Shown here piece after piece: positions 36,160-46,186 of a stretch of 48,340 nt of DNA (positions within the stretch are counted from its first letter, which is position 1; every line of letters begins with the position of its first letter). The stretch spans positions 1 to 48,340 of the forward strand of contig JAEPRB010000278.1 in assembly GCA_016758965.1 (NCBI GenBank), written 5' to 3'. The DNA comes from Circinella minor. Taxonomy: Eukaryota > Mucoromycota > Mucoromycetes > Mucorales > Lichtheimiaceae. The notes under the pieces were generated by a model that was not told the origin of the DNA, did no database searches, and worked only from the letters and a program-made list of their open reading frames with translations. The position numbers were made by a program, and so were the translations under genes.

Positions 36160-36772
36160 TTCCTTTCTTTTTTTTTTCTTTTGTGTTTCTGTATACTTTG
36201 TAATGTCAAAAAAAAAAAAAAATGACAGGTAAAGTTTAAAAAAGAAAAGAGGTTTAGTCAAAAAAAAAAAAAAAGCGCCGACGATTATTTTTTTTTACTG
36301 TGTGTGTGACCTGTATGCTTTGCTGAAACAAATAAAATAAAATAAAGAGTGTCCCTTTTTTTTTTTTTCTTTCGTAACCCCCAAGGATTCTTGGGATCAC
36401 AAAAGATAAAGTACAAAAGATCTTTGTGTAAGGCTTGTTGTGTTTTATTAATTAGAATGAATTATATATTCTTAAAGGATTTGATCTATAAATTTGGCAG
36501 TAATAAAATACTCCCTTTATTATTATTTTCAAACATAAAAATATAAACTCTCATAATAAAAAAACTAGCACGTTTATAACAAAAGATAAACTTTTTTGTT
36601 CATGCATTTTTTTTTTTAAAAAAAAAGATCAAAATATCTTTCGGAGTTCTGGTAATACAACTTTGTTGGAAAAAGGACTTTTTTTTTTTTCTGTTTCCAT
36701 TTTTCATATAATAAAAAAATCCCTTCCTTTTGTACATAAACAATAAAAAAAAATACATATATATACCCAATT
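36160..36772. promoter_or_regulatory. Divergent promoter region of the ZNFX1-type gene and MED21
   Basis: A 613-bp interval separates the two divergent start codons. It is AT-rich with several A/T runs and no other supportable gene, so it probably contains both promoters. No individual element is identified. Confidence 0.5.
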
Positions 36773-37748
36773 ATGGATCGATTAACACAATTACAAGATG
36801 CCATTGATGCTGTAAGAATTTTTCATTTTCTAAATTTATATTGATACATATTAATAATAAAATGTATTTTGTTTTTTTCTAAAATGAAAATGAAAAAATA
36901 ATAATAATTATAATTATAATAGATGGCACGTATGCTTACGAATAGTTTGTTTTATGTACATGAAAAATCAACCATGGCCGAATTAAATAATCAAATATCA
37001 ATTGCACAACCAAAAAGTAAATAATTATATATATATATATATAAACCAATTCAAATAACAACGTTTTTAATATTTATTTTAGTACAAGCAGATCCACCAG
37101 AAGAATTTAATCGTAAGTTAGTTATAAGTTACCAGGACGATCGTTATGGATACAAAATTGAATAATAATGTAAAAAAAAAAATCTTTAGAAAATATGCAC
37201 GAGTTAGCAACGGATTTAGTGAAGAAAGCAAAAGAAATTGATGCTTTAATTGAAGTATTACCAGGAATTAAAAATTCAGAAGAGGACCAGGTAAAAAAAA
37301 AAATTATTATCCTATCAATAGCCTTATTATTTTCCCACCATCGGATCCAATTTTTTTTTTTTTTTGAGTTAAAGCGGAGTGGGCCGATAATATATTTGAA
37401 AAAAAAAAGTTTATATTTAACATGGATTTGGGGGGGCGATGTTGTCACGGGGGAAATCACCATAGATACGAATACTAGAAGAATTAGAAGAAGAAAATAA
37501 AAAAGCAAATGAAGATTATCAAGCAGCTGTTAATGAGATGGGTAAAAAAAAGAAAAACTTTTTTTTTATATATTTTTTTGAAACAAAAAAATTCTAATAT
37601 CTCAAATTACTAAAACGTTTTACTCCGTCCCTTTTTTTTTTTTTTATCAACTGATATTTGGGGGTGATTAGAATCAGTAAAAGAAAAGGTTACTCAAACT
37701 TTAAGAATAATAGCAGATGAACAAAGCGTAAAGGAACAAGTAAAATAG
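36773..37748 (+). CDS. MED21: Mediator complex subunit 21 (six exons, 138 aa)
   Basis: Exons are 36773-36811, 36923-37016, 37083-37112, 37190-37290, 37466-37541 and 37672-37748; total 417 nt, phases consistent, 138 residues. It begins MDRLTQLQDAIDAMARML, the hallmark start of MED21 (yeast Srb7), followed by NSLFYVHEKS. ADPPEEFNQNMHELATDLV comes next, then KAKEIDALIEVLPGI, all typical of the family. The C-terminal half is a charged coiled coil (LEELEEENKKANEDYQAA) that pairs with MED7 in the Mediator middle module. The protein acts in the nucleus in RNA polymerase II transcription. For exon 5 the acceptor at CACCATAG (37465) was chosen because nearer AG sites give an immediate stop. Exon 3 is only 30 nt. 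Confidence 0.93.
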
Positions 37749-37835
37749 CAAACTCCAAAAAAAAAAAAAAAAAATGAAATTCAGGTTCTTCAGCCAAAGA
37801 ATAAAAAAAAAAAAAAAATTTTTTTTTTTTTTTTT

Positions 37836-37868
<33 letters not shown>

Positions 37869-37882
37869 CTTCTTCCCCTTAC
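37749..37882. other. A/T homopolymer block between MED21 and the phosphatase
   Basis: It contains about 18 A's (37757-37774), 16 A's (37803-37818), 18 T's (37819-37836) and 31 T's (37838-37868), with about 28 bases of unique sequence between the A-runs. An A-run directly abutting a T-run is a likely assembly or replication fault point. The phosphatase's last exon should lie here or beyond but is absent. Confidence 0.7.
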
Positions 37883-39168
37883 CACAAGTATAAATCAATT
37901 TTATGTCTTTCAAAAACTTCTTCTAAACCTTGTGTTAATCGTGTTACATTATCTTGTTTAGAAACAATACCATTACGTAAAGTATCTGCTTGATAAGTAC
38001 AATCTTTTTCATTCTTGGGTGAACAATAAAGAGGTCGATGCCCCATCACAATAACCCATTTTCCTTGATGATTTTTTAAATCTTGATCCATCCAATGTAT
38101 CATGGTTTGTACTTGTTGTACTGCTAACGTTTCATCTTCTTCAAAAAAAGGTTCTGTAGAGATAGAGACAAGATGTAATGATTTATAATTAAATGAATAG
38201 AAAAGTGGAGAAGGGGATTTGGATTCTTGATAAGGTAATAAATCAAATCGATTGATATAATGAGAAAAATTATAAGCGTTTTCATGATTCCCAGGTGTTG
38301 TTAATAAAGGTAAACGAGCATAAAGGGCTTGAGCAAAATTCATGTATTCATCTCCTTTTAAACCATCCATATCAGCAAGATCATAGGCTTGGTCACCCAT
38401 AAATGTCATGAAATCAAATGTATGTTGTTTCGCTAATTCTTTTAAAATTGGCATGGAAACAGCATTAACAACACCCTATGAAAATAAATGAATTCAATTA
38501 TTATTATTACTATTATAAAGTAATTTGTTTCTAATTATATATATATACGTACCATATCAGCAGCAGCAATAAATTTAAATCCTGGACTTGAATCAGGTGT
38601 ATGAAATTGATAAATAGGTGACCAAAAAATCGTATTTGAATTATCTTGAACAGATCCGACTTTATATTCATAAATAGTTGATTTTGATAATTTATTTGAT
38701 TTTAAATTATGTAAATGCATTAATCGTTGAGAAATACCGCCATCAACAAAAGGATTACTCTAAAAATAATAATCAATCAATCAATCAATCAGTTATATAT
38801 ATTCTTCCAATAAAAAATAAATAAACTTTTTTGTTTACCTCTTCACCTGATATAGTAATGGATTCAATATTTCGTTTTGTCTTTTTATGTAATGGCCAAT
38901 ATTGTAATTGTGTTTCTTTTACTTTATCTGTTGTTACAAATTGTACACGAAAATAATCACCTTCGGATAACCATGTCATATGAATTTGTTGAGGTTCAAT
39001 GGTTGCATAGGAACGATTCCAGTTGCCACCCATATTAAATACGTCAAGGAAAGCTAATCTTCCTGGTCCACCTGGCAAATCTCTGCCAGCAGAGACACAT
39101 GAATTGGATAAAATAAATGATGATAATATAAAGTTGAAGAGGAATAAAAAGGTCGATCGTTTTATCAT
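37883..39168 (-). CDS. Purple acid phosphatase, C-terminus missing (three exons, 376 aa plus)
   Basis: Exons are 39168-38839, 38759-38553 and 38475-37883, in phase for 376 residues up to a donor (TTGTG|gtaagg). A signal peptide (FLFLFNFILSSFILSN core) precedes a fibronectin-like N-terminal domain (IHMTWLSEGDYFRVQF). The metallophosphatase domain follows. Visible metal or active-site motifs are AAADMG (Asp178), GDQAYD (Asp207, Tyr210 as the colour tyrosine), GNHE (Asn242, His243) and VMGHRPLY (His325). The model ends at HKIDLYL, exactly where the family continues with the GHxH motif and a further roughly 100 residues. No such exon occurs before the A/T block and the MED21 3' end. Either the gene is truncated and probably inactive, or sequence was lost in assembly at the homopolymers. 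It would be secreted or vacuolar and release phosphate from organic esters. Confidence 0.85.
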
Positions 39169-40353
39169 TATTCTTTTTATGAGTAGATGTCAATTGTAGA
39201 TAGGTAAAAAAAAAAAAGAAGAAAGGAAAAAGTAGAATTGGAAAAATTAGGGAATAGAAAGAGGGAAAGAGAGAAAAGGAAAATTAAACTCGTCAATATG
39301 CAATGTAAAAAAGTTTATATTGTTTTTTTGATACAAAAATAAATATGCAACTCTCCCTAATTTTTTAAAATTCTCGGTAAATCAAAAAGATGATTGTGAA
39401 TTAATCCAAGAACAAGTAGTTTATATATACATGTTTTTTCTTTTTTGTTTACATAGTATAAAAATCAGGTAATGTCTTTTTTTTTTCTTCTTGTTAAACT
39501 TTTTCTTAATAAGTATAATTCTAATTCAATTATTAATTAGTTTACAGATAATTATTTTACAGTTGTAGAAAATAAATAAATGAATTTGGATACATTAATG
39601 GTGTCCTTTTTTTTATATTTATTGCTCATTAATATATAATATAACTTTACAACGATCATGATTAAAAAAAAAAAAATCTCCTTTCAAAAAAAAGAAAGAA
39701 ATATCTTTTTCTTTTTTTATTCTTAAGGTTATTGAATCATAATGCTCCTAATTATAAAAAATAAACAAACAAAAAAAAGTGGTCTGACTCGTTTTATACA
39801 TTTATGTTTATGTTTTTATCATTTTCCACCTCTTTGTATTATTATTATGGAAAATATTTTCGTAGTTGAGATTTCTATATATAAAGGTTTTTTTTTTTTT
39901 TTTTTTATAAACAAATAATGCAGAATGTTATTTCGTCATATTGAGTTGTATATAAATTGGTAATTGGTATTTTCTTTCTCAATGAGTAGTAAAATTATGT
40001 ATATCAATGAAGGAGTGAGAATAAAAGGGGATAAAAGAGAAGGAGGGAGAAGAAGTAGGAGGCGAAACATCGTTATAGGAGTTATATGTGTATGTATGTG
40101 TATATGATACTATATATATATATATAAAGAAGAAAAAAATAGTCTATGTATACTAATTATATATAAGGCATATATTTCTAGTTATTTAGAAAAAATGAAT
40201 AAGCCGAAAATAGTATATATATATATAAAAGAAAGAAGATTAATTAGTTAAGATATACAACAAAAAAGAAAACTATTAAAGGTAATATATATACGTAATT
40301 AACGAAAGCAGTGTAATAGTAAAGTGTAATGTATCATATAATATATATATGTT
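39169..40353. other. Intergenic, no gene seen
   Basis: About 1.2 kb of AT-rich DNA between the phosphatase start and the VMP1 stop, with purine-rich and TATA-repeat tracts. It presumably includes the phosphatase promoter. Confidence 0.55.
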
Positions 40354-42218
40354 TTATTCTTCTTGTTCTTCTTCAGGTACAATAGATATTCGATGACGAC
40401 GTTGTTCTAATTGTTTTATTTCTTCTTGATGTTCACGTTTCATATAAGCTAATCCCAATGATTCAATTGAAGAAATAATAAAATAACATAACATTAAAGA
40501 TAAAAATATATTCCATGCAATACCAAATAAATTCATCTATAAATATTTTTTATAAGTATTAGATAATCATCATCCGTTGTCCCTTGCATATATATATCCT
40601 ACCCCGCTCTCCCTGCCTTTCCTTTATTGTTCAGTCAAAAGATAAAAAAACAAAAAGACTCACCTGTTCATTCCCAAATTCATCTGTATTAGATTGTCCA
40701 ATTTTATTTGTTTGTTCATGAATTAGTTTTTCAACAATATTATGTAATGTTGGAGCTATTCTTTTTAAAGTTTCCAAAAATGTATTTAAAGTATCATTGG
40801 AAAATGCCAATATGACAATAAATGACTATATAATAACAATCATCATTATCATTTTGTTATTATAAACTTAAAGAAAAAAAAAACATTAACTCTTTTTAAA
40901 AATATACTGTTTTACCTGAAGGGATGCTTTCACACATGCTTTACCAATAAATGTAGCACCAAAAAATGTAGCAAATGGTACTAAAAAGTGACCACAAGTA
41001 ATACCTGCTAAATCAAATAATGGATTGGGAATAGATGCAAATAATAATATACCAAAAAATCCAAGTCGATTCATTCCATTATAAATAAGATGAGTCATTT
41101 GTTGTTTAAGAGAATAATGTTCTTTTGAGGAAGAGGAGGATTTTTGTAAATGATCTTCCAATTCTTTTAATTCTTCACTTTTACCACCTGATAATGCTAC
41201 TGCTCTAGCTACAAAATAAGGTGGTAATTCACCTAATGCAGTTCCTGCACCCCATGCAAAACTTTCCCATTGAATTTTTTGATATATATCCCATAATGAT
41301 ACTACAGCAGTACCCACACTATGTGTTGTATCATGACATTGTAATCGATAACTATATTGATAATAATTAAAATTTGTTAATATTTCATTATTCATATAAC
41401 AAAAAAGAAAATGTGGGTTTTTTTTTTGTTTACTGACATACCACCCTCCCCCCCCCCTTTTTACCTGACTCCATCTCTTGTCAATAAATTAGCTCCATGA
41501 CATTCATAAGCAGCTCTTGTTACTTCAGCAATATAAGGTCCCAGAAAAAGTAAAAATGTATGTAATCCTGTACCTAATCCAAATGCTGAAGCAATTCCCA
41601 AAAGAACCCAATATCCATACCATAAACCTATTCGTTGTATTTGTTGTATAATCTATATTATATTTTATCATTATTATTATATTTTGATAAAATAATCCCT
41701 CTTTTCTTTTTCTATTACGTGTGTTTTCTCTCTCTTCCCTCTAATTTTTATTATTACCATTTGATGTGGACCTTGGATTTGATAAGCAATAGATAGCATA
41801 CCAAGTAAAGTAATTATTATTCCAAGTGTGGGTCTTCCTCTTCCATATAAATATATAAAAACCGATCGTACTTCATAAAAAATATACATTATAAAATAAT
41901 GACCCACTAATAATGGACTTTTATATATTGACACTTTTTTATGTTGTTGTTCCATCTCGGCTTTACGACGTATAATGTAGTCTGTTTTATAATAATAATA
42001 ATAATAATAATAATAAAAGAGCGGGTTTCAATGAGTAAGAGAATTAGGATGCGTCATTAAAAAGACAATAGAATATATGATTTTTGACGAGGTGAGTGAG
42101 AGAGAAAAAAAAAGAAAGGTTTTATTTTACCATCGAACTTTTCACCAGGTGCAGCTCGTCTCGATCGTCGTCTATGAAGTTGTGGAGGATTGGATCGTGC
42201 TGTCGTTGTAGACGCCAT
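40354..42218 (-). CDS. Vacuole membrane protein 1 homologue (six exons, 426 aa)
   Basis: Exons are 42218-42131, 41981-41758, 41652-41465, 41351-40916, 40825-40664 and 40536-40354; total 1281 nt, phases close to 426 residues (human VMP1 is about 406). A basic N-terminal tail ([11 protein letters not shown]) precedes several membrane spans. Diagnostic blocks are [20 protein letters not shown] in exon 3, [20 protein letters not shown] at about 198-217 and [20 protein letters not shown] in exon 4, which together form the DedA/SNARE-associated domain. The last exon holds one more membrane span and a charged coiled tail. VMP1 is an ER lipid scramblase needed for autophagosome formation and ER-organelle contacts; that function is inferred from the family. 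Yeasts such as S. cerevisiae lack VMP1, whereas many early-diverging fungi and protists keep it. An (AAT)n run sits in intron 1 near 41990-42015. Confidence 0.93.
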
Positions 42219-43617
42219 TGGGTTATTTTTTTTTTAAAAAAAGAAAAAAAAAAAAGGTATATATTGCTTTTTATAGAACTGTTAATAAAAAAAAAATGAA
42301 GTGTCTTTTTTTTTTCTTAATATTACTGCTGCGTAAATATTTCTTGATATTGAATAGAATAAAACAATTTGTTTGTTTAAAAAAAAATAGGTAAGGAAAA
42401 GGAGAATTTGGATTATTATTATAAAGAAAAGAATTATTTGGGAAATAGAAGGTCTTTTTCTCTTTTTTTTTTTTCTTTTTACTGCAGTTAATTCACGTGG
42501 AACAACTAAAACCGGGTGTTTTCGAGTTCATTTTTTTTAGCTGCATATAATTTTTGTCATTTCATATTATAGTACAAAAGGGAGGAGATTATGCTGTAAT
42601 ATGTTGTCATGTTTTTTAATCTATCAAAAAAAAAGTTACAAAAATTAATATGTTGGTTTTTGTACCTGGAATAGGTTTCAAATACGTTTTTCATTTCGAT
42701 AAAATAATAATGAAATTTAGTGTCAAAAACTTTATAAGCTCTTCCCATCTCCGGGGAAGATGAATGGGAAGAGGAGGTTTATTTTTCTTTGTAGTTTATT
42801 GTTTAATTTTAGTATATAATTTTCGTGGGGAGGTTTCCCTAGAGTGGTTTTTTTTTTTTTTTTTTTGTACAAATGATGGATCCAAACACTCAGAATTAAT
42901 TATAATGATGGGCTTCCATCGAATTCTAAAATAGGAAAGAACCATCTCCTCGGAGCAGATTACCGATGCCTGTCATGTTACACAACAAAACCTCTTGTGT
43001 GAACAATTAAGTAATTTTTTTTTCATCTTATAAGGATATAAATAACTCCGCATCAAGTTTTTTACATGAAAAAGTAATTAAATGCAAACTTGATTAAAAG
43101 CATTTCTACTGAGAATGAACCCATTTTTTTTTTTTTTTTTTGTGAATGATCAGGGAAACAAACCCAACTTCTTTAAATAATGACGGTAGTTCTTTGCAAA
43201 CAATAATCCGTAAGTAATATTTAATTGAGATAAAGAAGATCGCAATTATTAATTCTTGATCCCACAATGGTAATAGAGTCAGAACCTCAATTACCTTAAG
43301 GTGGGGTTAATTGGGGGGCCCATTCACGAAAAACTAGAACGCGTCAATGGGCAGCTACAAAAAAAAAAAAAAAAAACCTCTGCCAATTTTTGGGAAGCTA
43401 TCACTGTAACCAAACTTCAAGTAATAATAATAAACCTTCTTTTTTTTTTTTTTTCTTAAAAAAAAAAAAACCCCTCTCATATATTATGTTTTTATTTCAA
43501 AAATCGTTTATTTATATAGGCTTCCATCGTTCTTGGAGGTGTTTTCTCAAATCATATCCCTGAACTCGTCATTTACTTGGGTTCATGTAACCAGTGGGAA
43601 TTTTCTTGTCATTTAGG
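42219..43617. other. Intergenic upstream of VMP1, no clear gene
   Basis: About 1.4 kb with many A/T runs. An open stretch beginning after TTATATAG at 43519 (ASIVLGGVFSNHIPELVIYL) runs into the Helitron remnant in a different frame. It may be part of the same decayed element but is not recognised. Confidence 0.4.
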
Positions 43618-43768
43618 GTACCTGGGTTCCACCTATGTTGTCAATGGCTTTTGTATCAGCTGAACTGCCCAATGCAGGCCAATATTTAATTGCACATACA
43701 ACAGTGGAAAGGTGTATGATCCATGGACTCTGTGAAGAACTTCATTCTCGATCACCATGTATGTATAA

Positions 43769-44188
43769 GAGCACTCGCAGCGGTCCTTGTAAAAAAAAAA
43801 GGCTTGTAAATTGAGACTTGTAAAATTAGCTTGTAACTTGGAAGTGTTGTAACGTGGAAAATCATACTTCAGTGAAAGCAAGAGTGAAAAGAAATAGGCT
43901 CAGGGCTGAGTATTATTTTTGAGCTTAATATCTTTTCAATCAATTTCAAATGTATCCTACTATCATCAACGTATTTAATCAAATCGCTCAACAAGTTGTC
44001 GCGATGGTTGGTTCATTGGTAGAAGCCAAAGTGGAAGTAGTATTAGCAGCAATGCTGTTATTGGTCATTTTTATTAAAATTGGAAAGTAACAATGTTTTT
44101 TTACAAACACTCAAACGCTCCCTTGTAATTTTACAAGTTTTCTTAAAATTTTTACAAGCTTTTTTTACAAGGACCGTTGCGAGTGCTC
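43769..44188 (+). mobile_element. 420-bp TIR element (PIF/Harbinger-like MITE) inserted in the Helitron
   Basis: The left end is GAGCACTCGCAGCGGTCCTT and the right end, reverse complemented, is GAGCACTCGCAACGGTCCTT: one mismatch in 20, with looser similarity continuing inward through TTACAAG-type subterminal repeats. TAA flanks both ends (43766-43768 and 44189-44191). The Helitron text is continuous across the insertion (PCMY before, YSKRFPK after), which independently proves the borders. It is too small to encode a transposase and must move in trans. It does carry a 46-codon ORF. Confidence 0.88.
43950..44090 (+). CDS. 46-aa small membrane-type peptide ORF inside the TIR element
   Basis: An intact ATG-to-TAA frame of 46 codons occupies the middle of the 420-bp element. 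The first 27 residues are polar to amphipathic (MYPTIINVFNQIAQQVVAMV). Residues about 28-42 are strongly hydrophobic (VEVVLAAMLLLVIFI) and the end is basic (KIGK), which suggests a single membrane-spanning or membrane-inserting helix. MITEs usually carry no ORF, so this may be a remnant of a larger parent element, a captured host exon, or chance. It is too short for homology recognition by eye. Confidence 0.35.
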   Translation: MYPTIINVFNQIAQQVVAMVGSLVEAKVEVVLAAMLLLVIFIKIGK

Positions 44189-45474
44189 TAAGGTGGTGCA
44201 TATTCAAAACGTTTTCCAAAGCAGTTTTCAGATGAAATAAACATGAGCGACAATGGTTATCCTGTTTATAGACGGCGTAGAAACAACAACGTTCATGTTC
44301 ATAATATTGGTGTTCGCATAGATAATCGATGGGTGATGCTTCACACTATATCTTTTATATACCAAATAGGATGTTTATATCAAAGTAGAGATATGTACTT
44401 TGATTGCTTCTATCAAGTATGTTTATAAATATATGTATAAGGGCCCATGATCGTGCAGCAGTGATTGTATCTCAACATCAGCGACAAGTAAATGTTCAAA
44501 TAATAAAAAACCAACAAGCTGATCCAATCTATGAATGAAATTAAAACATATCCCGATGCAAGATATGGTTCTATGTGTGAAGGAGTCTTTTCGCATTCTC
44601 TTTACATAAGGGATTTGCAAACCATCAACGTTTAGCTATACACCTTGAAGACGAACAACTAACATATTTCAATAAATAGGATAATCTGGAGTTAATTACT
44701 GATCATACACATGAAACAACTTTAACAGCTTGATTTAATTGCAATATTGATAATGAAGATATAGCCGCCATGTCTATTGTATCCTAACTTTCCAGAGAAT
44801 TATGTTTTTGTAAAATCTGATCGTTGTTGAAAAATCTGTGAACGAGGCCATGGTCCAACTGTTAGACACATGTATTCTGTTTCTCCAACTCAAGTAGAAA
44901 AATATCATCTCAGATTACTATTGTGTTCCTGGAGTAACATCCTTTAATGAATTTAAAACAGTTGAAAATGAGCTGATGGCATCATTTCAACCTGCTGCAA
45001 GAAAGTGTGGAATACTTACTGGACAACAAGAATGGAAAGGTTGCTTGGAACAAGCATTCTCGTACCAGCTTCCTGCTGTTTGAAGACAGCTCTTCTCTGT
45101 GATTTTAACATATTGTAGCCTAGAAGATCCACATGCTTTATGGATGGCGTATCGATCACATCTTTCTCAAGTCTTTTTACATACTGCAATAACTGAAACA
45201 AATGATCCATCTTTACCATAATCTGATGATGTATATTATATGGACAAGTACTACTTGTAATTGAATCTATCATGGTAACTACATCCCAATCAGTTATCGA
45301 ATATAACGGTTTCATTCTTCCTGATCGATCTCAGCCAAATGAAAACGACCAGCAAATCACCTGAACATTTTACTTATTCATCAACAGTGTGATACTGTTG
45401 AAAGATTGAATTTCCATCTCGTACGCCACAGTGCTCAATTTCAACAATGATCAACCAAGTGTATTCGACACTGT

Positions 45475-46186
45475 ATGCAATGTTTTACAACAAGGTATTT
45501 TACAGACGAACAGTTGGACGAGATTGATGAAATCGGTTATCCACTGTTCCCCAGCTTGCCTCCCGAGATGAATGAAATCCTTGATAAGGTGTCGATTTTG
45601 GTAAGAATTAAAAAAAAAAAAAAACAGGAGTGTCAAATTTTTCAAACTCTAGTGTATGGCCTAACCCTTTATATAACTGTTTGATAGAAAACACCAGTAG
45701 ACGCTTATAATTATGGCCGTCATTTACCCCATGATCCTATAAAGGAACCTTTGAAGGTCTGGCTTGCCAAACTTCATTTCTACACAGGTGGTGAATTTCA
45801 CTTGGAGCGAATGTTGGAGAGTGACCCACTCTATGAAGCATGGTTGTTTTTAAAGTCAGTTGTCCATGGTAGTCATATCATTGCACGAGGGTAAGCTGCT
45901 TAGATATACTAAGCAACGTAGTTGATACAAAGAGATTGTTACTGAAATTGTAATTCCAATTCTCTTAGCCAATGGCGATGCAATAAATAAAAAAAGGTAT
46001 ATCTCAGCCGTGGAACCTACAAGTGATCGAAAAATGGGTCATAAAATGGATGCAATTTACATTGCCGGTCGTAGAGAAATAGGCTGTATTGAGATAGGAA
46101 TGGAGGATGACCAGACAAAAGAAATGAAAGATGGATTGTTAAAAATGCCCTTTCGTGTATTATTCAAAGAAAGAGAGAGAAAATAA
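45475..46186 (+). pseudogene. Decayed lineage-specific gene with GHKMD...EIG motif
   Basis: Exon-like 45475-45600 (MQCFTTRYFTDEQLDEIDEI, ends at ILDKVSIL) joins in phase to 45688-45890 (KTPVDAYNYGRHLPHDPIKE, FHLERMLESDPLYEAWLFL). A third block, about 45971-46186, reads RYISAVEPTSDRKMGHKMDA, IYIAGRREIGCIEIGMEDD and QTKEMKDGLLKMP, then stops early. The join between the second and third blocks is off by one base with the best splice sites, and the family's C-terminal CPGGY region is absent, so I call it broken. The GHKMDAIY...EIGCIEIG pattern recalls a PD-(D/E)XK-like fold and resembles GRKIDVIM in the 13948-17241 gene. I recall similar multicopy hypothetical proteins in mucoromycetes; no function is known to me. 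It lies directly downstream of the Helitron remnant. Confidence 0.55.

Larger units (their letters stand above)
43618..45460 (+). pseudogene. Decayed Helitron (RepHel helitron-like domain), interrupted by a TIR element
   Basis: Left of the TIR element the frame reads FVSAELPNAGQYLIAHTTVE and MIHGLCEELHSRSPCMY. Directly right of it the text resumes with YSKRFPKQFSDEINMSDNGY, PVYRRRRNN, HVHNI and DNRWV. These match, in order, the conserved tract of Helitron replicases (AE(I/L)P, HGPCG, PCM, KRFPK, DGYPxYRRR, DNRWVVPYN). Later pieces include GVTSFNEFKTVENE, then SFQPAARKCG, QQEWKGCLEQAF, RQLFSVIL and the DPHALW block, as in the region between Rep and helicase. Many stops and frameshifts show it is dead, and the helicase motifs were not found. 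It once moved by rolling-circle transposition. The 5' part with the HUH motif is not recognisable upstream. Confidence 0.8.

Noticed and set aside
37801..37868. A(16)T(18) block as a transcription terminator or palindrome
   Set aside because: Simple homopolymers with no stem specificity; better treated as an assembly or slippage hotspot.
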